DNA from: Erythrocercus mccallii
Lineage: Eukaryota; Chordata; Aves; Passeriformes; Dicruridae
Direction of reading: 5' to 3'
DNA: 64,000 nt
Assembly: GCA_013397435.1 (NCBI GenBank)
Contig: VZRG01002588.1
Coordinates: 1-64,000, forward strand
Shown here: one piece after another, positions 1 to 10,093 of the stretch
How positions within the stretch are numbered: the first letter of the stretch is position 1
Layout: each line of letters begins with the position of its first letter
Translations under genes and position numbers: made by a program
Notes under the pieces: generated by a model
What the model was told of the DNA's origin: nothing
The model's input: only the letters and a program-made list of their open reading frames with translations
Database searches by the model: none

Positions 1-587
1 TAAGCCTCCAAGCAGAGTATGAAGAAAAGTATTTTGGATGCCTAAAAGGGATCTAAATACACATCAGAAATAGTTAATGAGGATAAAAGCCTGCAGCTTT
101 TCCTTTGAGAAGTGTGTGACACCATGTAATGCATGCCTATACCCAAGATTCAGTGCTATTTCTTGCTGAGTGGGAATCCCATTTATAGTTCTGCAGCATA
201 AAGCCCATCCTTCCTTGATTTGGCAAAAGTGTATAATGACTCCCTTGTCACACTCAAAGACGTTCTTCCGTGCTGATCTACAGTGTGGGAATGAAGACCA
301 GGGAGAGATTGATCCCTTTGCATCCCCTGGAAACTATGAGGTTTGATAGAGAACTGGAAGCTTTTTCTATGTTTCTTAAGTATGAAACTGTCCTACAGGG
401 CACCATTCAAACCACAAAGAACTTGAATATTCTCTGCTGCAATGGCTTTAGAGCAAATTTTATGGGGTTTAAAGAATGTTTCTGCTTTCTGTTCAGACTG
501 TTCCTCTTTCAACAACTGCAATAATGTAGTTGAAGGGCATCAGCTGCGTTAACTTCTCTGTTAAATGTGATTTCCCTGTTCTGCAGT

Positions 588-767
588 GCTGCCGCACAGT
601 TGATCACTCCATCCCTGCCTCGTAAAGCGGGAATAAGGAAGCGCAGCAAGCCCGGCACAGGCCGCGAGTACAGCCAGACGCCAAGGCAGACCAAGCTGCC
701 AGCTGCTCCCGTCAGAAGCAGAAGTCCCAAGGCAGACTATGAAATTCTAGAAGAGTCGTCATTGTAG
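588..767 (+). other. Candidate 3'-terminal coding exon of an unidentified gene
   Basis: A pyrimidine-rich tract ending in TTCTGCAG (up to 587) is followed by an open frame that reads on to a TAG at 765-767. The predicted C-terminus is basic and Ser/Pro/Arg-rich and finishes in YEILEESSL. The stretch is GC-richer than its surroundings and uses G or C often in third positions, which fits coding sequence. I do not recognise the family, see no upstream exon in the window, and find no AATAAA close behind. The opposite strand also has an open frame with a hydrophobic run over the same bases (509-730), so the coding strand is not certain. It may be a chance frame in a GC-rich patch. Confidence 0.2.
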
Positions 768-2279
768 CCGTCAGGGAACCTCACGCAGTTCCCGCGGGAA
801 TCGCCAGTTTCCTCAAGCTCTGCCGCTGGTAAGGGAGTGTTTTCCCTTCATCCCTGCCAGCCCGGGTGCATGACCCTCCCTCGCACGTATCCTCTCTGAC
901 GCGTGTCCTTGGTCCCCTTCCAGGCAGGCCGTGACCTGGCACTCGGTCCCACGGCTGTGTGCCAGATCCATCCCCAGCCTTCCAGCAGGGCCGTCCCACC
1001 CGTGCCCCCAGGGCGACCTTAGCCCCGAGGCCGCCCAAGGAGCACAGCGAGCAGCCGCCACTTGTGCTCAGGTCCAAAGGCTTCACTGCTCTGAAGCCAC
1101 TTTCAAAGCTCTCTGCACTGTATGTACTCACCTTGAATCTTTGCTGTTTGTGTCGAGCTGCCTCAGTGCCAGAGAGGAACGAAATGTTTTTGAACTCCCA
1201 CACAAGCAGTTTCATAAATAGACTGTAAACAGATGTTTTAATAGCCTTTTCCTGCACACTACATGCAGCCTTTTTCCTTTCTCTAATTTAGGGATTTCTC
1301 ATTTCTGCAAACTTCTTAATTGCTGTCTATTCTTCTATCCCACTCCACACTGAACAAAAGTAACAACTACACCTAACTCCACACTCATCTTTTATTTAAA
1401 GAGGTTCTCAGGAAGTTTTTCTGTAGCTTCTCCAGACAGCCTAAGCAAAGGCGTAACTTCTGGAAGCAGTGGGTTGCTTTTGTGAATTAGGGGCCCACCA
1501 CAGACATGAACAAATCTCTTACTGTTGTGGCCCAAACCTATCAAAATGCAAAAAATAACAGGCACAGCACCAAAGGACTCACACTAGAGGGAGGCAAGCA
1601 TGTAAACAGTATATAAACAATTTTAACTAAACTAAAACTGTTTTTACAAAGCTTCAACCTGCTTCAGAAAAGTTGTTCTATCACAAACATAGATTGAGCC
1701 TGTAGCAAAACAGCAGTGTGATTTTGCTCACTAAACATTTTGCAGCTCCCCCAGTATATATACACATACACACACATTCCAGTCAAAATTGCAGCAAGAA
1801 AGGACTCATAGTGCAGACTTGGAACACAGGGGTTGCATTACCGCTCCAGGATTTGCTCTCATTTGCATGGGGGAGCAGGTTGTTGAACAATGTGCATCAA
1901 TCACACAATCAAAACAGGTCTCTTCTGCTTTCTCAGAAACACTCGTCTCCTCTTTTCCCAAGATCCTTTTTAAGAAAGCAGTTATGGCAGCATGACAGTA
2001 AATTAACCCCTCCTTCTACTGTTAGAGTGAGGTTGATGCTGAAAAAAGCATGAAATCTAGAAAACACAGATCGCTATGTAAACAAGGAAGAAATTACAAC
2101 ATAACAAATTATAACATCACATCATGAATTTAAATCAATGTAACGATTATGAAATTGGATTGTCTGAGGCATTTGTAGGATCTTCCAGACAATGTGAACA
2201 CAAGACAGCATTCAAATAACCGGCACACAGGAATTTCTGCCCAGTCCCAATCTGGAGTGCATCAGTTTGTGCTACCAGA

Positions 2280-2336
2280 GCTTGTAGGTAATTTGCTCAC
2301 AGCACCAGAGACACTGTAAGCAAATTACCTACAAGC
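2280..2336. repeat. Near-perfect inverted repeat (hairpin)
   Basis: The arms at 2280-2297 and 2319-2336 are exact reverse complements over 18 bp. After one A-C mismatch (2298/2318) a further four pairs form (2299-2302 with 2314-2317), leaving an 11-nt loop. The 57-nt structure has the size of a compact pre-miRNA-like hairpin or the tip of a small inverted-repeat element. No target-site duplication or microRNA family match is recognised. Confidence 0.75.
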
Positions 2337-5300
2337 CTGCAAAAAGCCATCAGAAGAGGGGAAAGGCCTGACTTTTTATGCATGGGTCATCACTGAGGGT
2401 GTTGTGTCTGTGTCAAGGGAAGGACCAGACCCTCCAGCTCCTGCTGGAGTTGCTTTAAGGGCAGTACAGCACAGGTCAGGTGCTGGCACTCAGGCCTGAA
2501 CAGTTCTGTGTGCTTCCTGCACCACAAAAAGCTGCCCCTCAGCAGGTCTGCTGGAAAGCACAAACAAAAGGGTGTTGGGGCAGGATTCCCCGCACCCCAA
2601 GCTGTGACGCCATCTCTGGTTTACAGTAAAAATTGTCGCAGGTGAGCAGAGACCAGAAGATGCCAGAGGAAGACCAGGTCTGTCCTGCGGAGCCGTGAGC
2701 CGGCACTAAGCACCAGGTGGAGCTCGGAGATGTAATCCTGGCCAGCAGGAGTGCACGGGAGCGCTTGACCCACATTCCTTAAATCCTACTACCTTTAACA
2801 CATCGGGGGACAAAATCTCCCCTTCATCACACCTATGTCACCATTGTTACTGGAATTATCTTTAGTACCTGTAGGCGAGCAGCAGGTGGCTGGAAGGGAA
2901 TGGAGATGCAGCATCATTTCCTTGCCTATGTCCCTCCCCTTTGTTTTCTAAGCTTTCTTCACATGCCATCTGAGTGGCATAGCCTGTAGTATACTGAAAG
3001 CCAGATAATAAGAGAGATGACATCTGTTTAGGTCACATATTTGAAAGGATTAATGCTCCCAAAGACTTAGAAGCTACAGCTTAGTACTCTGCTATCTGAA
3101 CACATTGGTCCCAGTACATGTGATGGCTGTCACAGCTCAAGGCTCAGCACTTCTACAGCTCGAGAAAGATGGAAGCCAGACATCCAAGCGACCATGGCAA
3201 AGGATATGCACCATTCCCTTCACATATGCAGTAAAGGCCACAAGCAACTGTGTGCCAAGTCTGGTGAAAGAGTTCCAGGGGAAAGAAACAACTTCATGGC
3301 ACTGGTTTTGCCTATGATAGGGTGCTGCCCCACAGAAAATGGACATGCTCATTCCAGCTGGCAGAGGTGAAAAGGGAGCACGACCATTTTTATACGAGGC
3401 AGAACTGCTGTCTGCAAGTAGCTTTCTGAGCAAGAAAAGGAAGAAAATTCTCACTAATCCATGTCACCCACAAAACTTTCCCTTTAAACCCTCTGCAGAG
3501 GGGCAGGGGAGTGGGATGACCTGGACTGTAGCATCAACAGGAAGCACCCCAGCTCTCTTCCAAGCATGAGGGACTTGCAGGACACACAGTACTTGTGGAC
3601 AGTCAGTACTTGCAGACACGAGCCCAGGGCTCTGCACACAGGCTCACAGGCATTAGATTCCCCTGTTTTGACCAGGGTCAGCTGGATCCTGTGGCCTGTG
3701 TAAATAACAATGCTTTGGAAAGAAGCTGAATAGAATATTATATTCTCCATTTCAGATTCATTTCAGTTTTGAATGGAGGGAAAAGAAATAAAATTTAGAA
3801 ATCAATCCTGGATCCTAAATTCCCCTTAAGGGGAAAGGCAGAAGAGACTGATGCAGCAAGTTCCACTAAGTTATTTAACTGATAACATGAGAGTTGATTA
3901 GAATTATTTATTTCCAACTCATAAACCTACATGCTGCCTCTTTCTCTCTTGCCAATTAACAGTATTACTTAGCACTAATAAACTGCTTTCATTTTCAAGG
4001 GGCTTAAGAAGACAAATTAATCACCTCGACATGTCTGAAAGGAACAGATGGCAATGAAGTATTAACATTGCAATTTCACAGTTGGAAAAGGTCCCAAGAG
4101 AGGGGGCAGTAGCAGTGTCTGGAGGGCACCTAGCCTTGTTCCCTCTGTGGTGCTGGGGTCCATTGATCTCACCTCCACTTAGCTTCTGCTTTAACCCAAC
4201 CTCACCATGCATTACTTTACCTAGAGCAAAGCTACACTGTTTTTCTTATTCGTTCTTTAATAGTGAGTTACAATCTTCTAGAAGGCCTCTTACCTTAGCA
4301 TATCTCCAGACAGGTCATTACTGCTTTGGATTTAAAAGACTAAATGTCTATCCAATAATGCAATTAGTCCAGCCTGTCATTATTCTTACTGGCTATAAGC
4401 AGAGAAGTGATCAGGAAGAAATACATTGCTCTGTCCATACCGTGGAGGTGCTCTTTTTCCCTGGAACATCTTGGTTACATTTCAGTACAAAACAGGTGAC
4501 TGCCTTTTCCTCTTCTCACTCACCCCTGTCTCAGAGGACGGTGCAAAAGTGTTGCTCACAAACTTTCTTAAGCTGGAAGGAAGATAGGCTTTCTGTGGAA
4601 CAGGGGTTCCTAAAGCAAAACATGTTCAGGTGAGGAACAAACAATAAATACAATTATTTTAATAGTAACTGATGTGACAATGTCACAAAAGTGACAATGA
4701 CTAAGCAACTCTTTAGTGTGTTCTGGCTTTTTAAAAAGAACTGATTTAACTAGGGAAGGTTTTTATTTAAAGCATTGAGATAATACACTCTATTTCAGTA
4801 TTTAACCTCAGTCAAAGACTCTCAAATTGAAACTGCAATGATAACAGTCAGTGTCCAATGTCTGACAGGTTGTGGCCTCTCCTCTAGGAATGGTAACAGT
4901 AAATACTAATTCAAAATGAAATGAATTATTCTAACTATTCAGAACTATTTCAGCAGCATACTGATATTAGTATCAATTGCCTTCAATCTCTGCTGAGCCA
5001 CTGAGCTAAGCATCTCAGCCCGTTATCAATCTCAGTCATCAAGTATCAATGTACAATGAAATCCTTCTAGAGACATTAGTTAGTGTCTAGGGACAACATA
5101 ACATATCCAAAATACTGCATTAACTGAGGCTGTTTCTGTATGTTAAGGTAAAGAAGGCACACTGAGACAAAAGGGTTAAGCACCCAGTGTGCCAGTGCAT
5201 CCCTCCCTGAGAATTCCTGGGAAAGGCAGCCCCACTTCTGCTCACCTGGAACTGGTACCTGAGCATTCGGGCTGGGAAGCAGAGGCAGCACGATGCAGTA

Positions 5301-7334
5301 CAAACTGGTTTTCAAATGGGCTTGAGAAAATAATACACCATGATTTCACCCTAGCTTGACAGGCATCTGAGTTCAGCATTGACCCACTCAATTATAAATC
5401 TAGTGTGAGTTTTCCTGCTACTTTATTTATATTTAAGAGTAGAAGGTAATGGACTTGGATTTTCCTAAGTTAGAAAACATTAAAAAACAGAGTTCTCACA
5501 TTTACAAGAGTAACACTTCAACAGAGAATACTTACTATACAAAAGGGTTGCATTTGATTTTTTTTAGAAATTGAACCCAAATGCAAAATTAATCCAAACA
5601 GCCCTTTTTCTAAGACTTTGACTGTATAAGTAAAACAACTTGTTTTATCCCTGTAGCTAATATTCAGATGAATGTTTGTTGTTGGGTTTTTCCTCAGATT
5701 TCCATTATATTCTTGTACTTTAAACCTTTCCAAAAGTGTAGGAAGTCCTCAAACATAAACACTATATTTTGTAAATAACAGCAACCCTGATTAATAACGT
5801 GAAGATTCAGAATGCCCATAATGAGTGAGCATCTGTTTTTCTGAACTTGCAAATCATTGGTATCCTTTGCCTTTACTTGTAATTTATTTTCTTATCCAGG
5901 AATGATAATCAGTGTTTAGGCCTGTAGTAGCAAGTCACATCAGTGTATAAACCATAAGTAATCGACACAAGAACTATGTGAAATACAAGAACGGTTCCAG
6001 GTTTTATAGCACAACAGCCAAAGAATTTAAGGGACTTTGCCATATTATTCCAGTCCCTTCTGCAAACTCTCTCTTTCTGACCAGTTTGATACTGGTTTTA
6101 TTGTATCATCTTCCTACAGCTGGGGGCATTATTTTGGAGAGGTGCTTGGAATGGCAAGGGTGGGAAGGAGAACAGAGATTTTCCACATGTCAAATAAAGC
6201 ACGAATTACAACAGCCATAGGAGGAAGGTGCTCTTGCTATTTTAAAGCTTTAGTTTGACTCTTCAAATCTTTAATTCTCCTGCACACCCGAGGACAAGCT
6301 AATAGAAAGCACAAGGCTTTAGACCACTATAATGCTTAAAATTCGCAAAGTGTAATGTTTGAAGAAAGGAAAAAGAAATCAGTGTTCAATATTCTGGACC
6401 ATAACATAACCTTGCATAGAAACTGCTTAGCTAAACTCTAAAAAACAGCAGAGTAATTTTATTTAGTTACTCATTACTTCCTTACTCCTACTAAAGCTTC
6501 AATAAAAGGAATTTTAACATCCAGAATCATTATCAGAACTTAGATGCTCACAGCTATAGAGGCATCCTGAGTAAGGCATTATATTCCAGTGGTTTCACGC
6601 TTGGTTTGTATAAAACTCATTTTGAGCTCAGACTTCTTTGAGGCCAAAGTCCCAGGGTCTGAATGAAGCCTCCTGAATGCAAACTGAATTTCACAGGAGC
6701 CAGCTCTGTTAAACCCCACTTTGTCCAGGAGTGAAGATTTGATCTTAAATGACTCTACATTATTAAATTAATGTATCGCAGGACATTCCAACTAGGAGGT
6801 CCTACATTTGAGGATTTTCTAGATGAAAGTTTAAAGCTGTCCTAATCATCAGGGGTTCCTGTTGATAGGCAGATGTCAGGTGAACATTATGAAGACAGTC
6901 TCCTAAATTACTGGAACAAAACCCAAACCAAGAAAGCAAAAGCTCACACATGTAAAGTAAGAGTGGGTAACTCCACAGCAGTAAGTTCTCAGATACTGCA
7001 GATTCTCCTTTGAGACAGAAATGAATGTTTCTCTTCTCTCTCATTAAAAAAAAAAATGTACATCTCATTTCCCCAAGAATCTTAGGCATTCACCAAAGGC
7101 ACATATGACACTGGAAACAATATTCTCAGCTTCCCTGACATACCTTTCACTTCAAACAGGCCCTACACTATGGCTGCATTACACTGTCATAACAGGTTTC
7201 TCACTGAAAATTTGTTTGCGAAGTTGTTATTAGAAGAAAATAAATCTTTAAGCTGCCCAAATGACCAAGGCACTCAGAATAACCTTAGGACTGTCCTTTG
7301 GGGAAGACACAAAGTCTCACTTTCAGCAGACGCC

Positions 7335-7342
7335 TGACGTCA
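7335..7342. promoter_or_regulatory. Full CRE palindrome TGACGTCA
   Basis: The eight-base palindrome TGACGTCA is the consensus site for CREB/ATF factors. It lies about 950 bp beyond the GPRIN2 stop codon. The motif is certain as sequence; whether it is bound is unknown. Confidence 0.3.
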
Positions 7343-8298
7343 GACCAGAAAGGGAACAGAAGACAAGCAAAGGTTACATGCAAACTGTCCCCTGTGGCTT
7401 ATGCAAGAGCCAAATAACCACTGCTCAGGATAGATGCACATAAAAAGAACTCACTGGAAATTACTTTTAATATAACCAAACCAAACCTGCTCGTGAGTTG
7501 TAGCCTATGGTGGTGCCACAGACTAAGCTCAACAGCTGCCGTTTTAGGTCTCTAAGCATTCAGTAATTAATTCACATTACATCAGTCATCTTTGGTAATA
7601 CTGTACATTTGTGTCAACCACCTGGTAAACACCAGTTCTGGATATTTAGAGTGTAATTCATCATAACTACAAGTTAACTGGAAAGTTGATAGAGTGTCCC
7701 CCAACTGTAAATGATCTTGCTAAGGGAAGAGTTCAGACTAGAAACACTGAAATTACTTCACAGTTATGTAGAAAAAAGTTACAATTCTTTGTCATAGAAC
7801 ATTAGTTTGTTATTTTGTCTACAGTTAAAAGTGGGCTTATAGTCAGGATTATTAAATTAACAGCAAAACAGCTGCCAAAACAATTTAAGGGAATGTGATT
7901 GAAAGCTAAGAACTTTGATTAAAGCATAGTTTTTTAACTTTCTTTTCTAACCCTAAATTATTAAAATACAGAAAAAAGTCATCATTATTTCAAAAAGATG
8001 TATCATTAAAAAAGAAGTTCCATTCCTTACAATACAGTTTAAAACTAACATAGAAGAAAACAGTGCTACATTAAATACAGTCAAGAGCATTTGTATGGCA
8101 TTATTTAAGTATAATCTTACGTTCTGTTATATGGTCCAGCCATGGACTTTTGCTTGCTTTAATGTATATTTGATAATCACTGAACTTTTCCCACTCATCC
8201 TGATGTGGGCTGTCCACATACACTGTGTTAACATTTAAGAGTCAGCATTTATGTACAATTTTAAAACAGCACAGCTATCCTACACCCTACAGTTGTGC

Positions 8299-10077
8299 TC
8301 ACTCCACTGCAGTACTGGAGCGAGCACAACAGCTTGGATATCTCAGGGAATGCATCATTGTTCTGAAAGGCCTTTTTTTCCCAGTTTTTTCAGGGGGTGG
8401 CTCCTCATTACTTTTCTCAGCTGCCTCAGCAGGCTCCGTCTGGAACTGTTCTATTTGAAACTCGAGATGTTTTTGAATGGCTACCCCGAGGACTTCTGGA
8501 TCCACAGATGCCCCATACACTTCCCATGTCATTCCTTCATCATCCCATCTCACTTCACGAACTGGAGATTTGGGGGCCTCCAAGTCTTGCTCCAGGTTCA
8601 CCTCTGGGAACACATGTGAGTGACCTTCTGCTGCAGCTGCTGGGCTTGTTGCCACTGATTTGCATTCCATGGTTGGAAGAGTTTGTACTTCGGCATCTCT
8701 ACGCTCCAGAGCTGGTTTCAGACCTTTGGTTATGTCATTCATAGAGGTCATAGTCCACATATCCTTAGTTGTCACTACCATGTCTGCACCCTGCTGGCTG
8801 CTCAGGGCAACTCGGGCGGCCTTGGCTTCAGAAGGAGCTCTCTCCTGCTGAGCAGACTGCAGCTGTTCTCCAGGAATGTTACAGCACTTCAGGATTTTCT
8901 TGGCATCCAGGCCTGATTCACTTACTGAAGACACCAGCTTAGGATATGTCAGAATGTCTGAAGCAGAAAAGGAATGGAAGTAGCCAGGTGCTGCCTGCCC
9001 TTTTTCTGTCTCACTGACGGAGCACACCAACCGTGGGACGAGCTGTATGGATGGGATGGGCAAGGAGTGGCAGTAGGCTGGGATGGTGGCATCTGCCTTC
9101 AAAGCTTCCTGCCTGAGACTGCAGGGCCCCGCAGAGTTGTTGTGAACCGTCATCACCATGGGGGAGCACACGGAGTTTGGAATATTACCATAAGTTAGAC
9201 CACCATGAATAATCCCAGGGGCTTGACTGAACATCGTCCTGTTTGGGAAACCATTTCCAGGCATGTGGGGTCCTAGAACAGCAGAGTGAAATGTGCCAGG
9301 ATCTGTGTAAACAGTAGTGTTACGTGGAATACTGCCACTGTCAAAAGTATTTGTGGGTACTTGTTGATCTCTAGGAAGATGAGTCACAAGATTTTGATAG
9401 TGAGATGTATTTTCATTTGTTTCTGATCCATATCTCTGTGTTTGGAAAGACATCCTAGCCGCTGGTGGATCATGCCTGCAACCAGAAGAGCTTAGGCTGG
9501 AGTGAGTAGCACTGGTTTCTATGTGAGTGACATAAATCTGCTGTTTGCAGCTGCAGGTTAGGTCTGAGTGGCTTCTCTGAAGGGCAGTTCCTGATTCTTC
9601 CATTTTATACATGCCTTGCTGGTGAACAAAGCAGGCTGAAGAAACATTCTCAACAGTGCTGCTCTTTACACACATCTTAGTGTCCCCCACTCCCCAGGAT
9701 GCTGAGGACTGTTCAGTGACAAGAACATGGTTTGTATTCTTAGTTCTGCCCTCTGAATGGTCATTGGCTGACTGGTCATCTATGGTTTGGACCTCTGATC
9801 CAAGTCCCATCATCCCAGGCTGCGAGGAGGCCCATCCAGGACTCTGCACACTCCTTGCATCACTCCTGTTTTCCAGGATATGGCAGATGGTGCTACTATG
9901 GCTTTTCTTCAGCTCCTGTTTGTTTTGCCTTTCCTCTAAACTCCTTGAGTGCCCAGTACAGGCCAGATTTGAGGAGCTTTTGGATAGGGGGTGACTGTTG
10001 ACATACAAGAGACTGTGACAAGAACTTAGCGAGTCCTGGTAGGAATGGGTGTGGAGCTGGTGGCTGTCAGATGACAT
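8299..10077 (-). CDS. GPRIN2: G protein-regulated inducer of neurite outgrowth 2 (GPRIN2)
   Basis: The whole protein (592 aa) is encoded in one exon. GPRIN proteins bind activated Gi/o/z alpha subunits at the plasma membrane and promote neurite outgrowth. The diagnostic GPRIN C-terminal block lies at residues about 508-545 (VRWDDEGMTWEVYGASVDPE, then VLGVAIQKHLEFQ), followed by a basic linker and a cysteine pair at 583-584 (PSCCARSS), a likely palmitoylation site. GPRIN2-type segments further upstream include RSHSDL, LVSSVSESGL and TKDMWTMTS. The middle is Ser/Thr-rich and probably disordered. Human GPRIN2 is shorter (458 aa), so this protein carries extra low-complexity sequence. A 3' splice site (TTGCAG) ends just before 10093, so the exon has 16 bases of 5' UTR and at least one non-coding exon lies further right. 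GPRIN3 is the main alternative; the sequence blocks and the SYT15 neighbour favour GPRIN2. Confidence 0.95.
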   Translation of the reverse strand: MSSDSHQLHTHSYQDSLSSCHSLLYVNSHPLSKSSSNLACTGHSRSLEERQNKQELKKSHSSTICHILENRSDARSVQSPGWASSQPGMMGLGSEVQTIDDQSANDHSEGRTKNTNHVLVTEQSSASWGVGDTKMCVKSSTVENVSSACFVHQQGMYKMEESGTALQRSHSDLTCSCKQQIYVTHIETSATHSSLSSSGCRHDPPAARMSFQTQRYGSETNENTSHYQNLVTHLPRDQQVPTNTFDSGSIPRNTTVYTDPGTFHSAVLGPHMPGNGFPNRTMFSQAPGIIHGGLTYGNIPNSVCSPMVMTVHNNSAGPCSLRQEALKADATIPAYCHSLPIPSIQLVPRLVCSVSETEKGQAAPGYFHSFSASDILTYPKLVSSVSESGLDAKKILKCCNIPGEQLQSAQQERAPSEAKAARVALSSQQGADMVVTTKDMWTMTSMNDITKGLKPALERRDAEVQTLPTMECKSVATSPAAAAEGHSHVFPEVNLEQDLEAPKSPVREVRWDDEGMTWEVYGASVDPEVLGVAIQKHLEFQIEQFQTEPAEAAEKSNEEPPPEKTGKKRPFRTMMHSLRYPSCCARSSTAVE

Positions 10078-10093
10078 GGCAAAAAAGAGAGAT
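10078..10093 (-). other. GPRIN2: GPRIN2 5' UTR part of the coding exon, with 3' splice site
   Basis: Reading leftward, TTTCTTGCAG precedes ATCTCTC and the ATG follows 16 bases later with G at -3. This indicates a spliced non-coding leader exon upstream on the minus strand, not yet located. The donor at 24243/24242 is one candidate. Confidence 0.6.

Larger units (their letters stand above)
1..8298. other. Left flank, mostly non-coding, including presumed GPRIN2 3' UTR
   Basis: No coding exon is recognised here apart from a weak candidate at 588-767. Base composition rises in GC between about 600 and 1100 and again near 2400-2760, and is otherwise AT-rich. A short TA/CA microsatellite lies at 1753-1777, a near-perfect hairpin at 2280-2336 and a full CRE palindrome at 7335-7342. 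The part just below 8298 should be the GPRIN2 3' UTR, since that gene is read leftward. Possible minus-strand poly(A) signals are ATTAAA at 8158-8163 and AATAAA at 6458-6463, and I cannot choose between them. NPY4R, which follows GPRIN2 in human, is not in this window: no seven-helix receptor reading frame is present. Confidence 0.6.

Noticed and set aside
781..1257. 158-codon minus-strand frame in the GC-rich left patch
   Set aside because: Gly/Arg-rich translation typical of GC-rich non-coding DNA, with overlapping open frames on both strands.
4082..4633. 183-codon open frame on the plus strand
   Set aside because: No family resemblance, no domain pattern, AT-rich third positions and no supporting splice or promoter signals. 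It fits a chance frame.
8225..9198. Plus-strand frames opposite GPRIN2
   Set aside because: Antisense shadows of the GPRIN2 coding exon.
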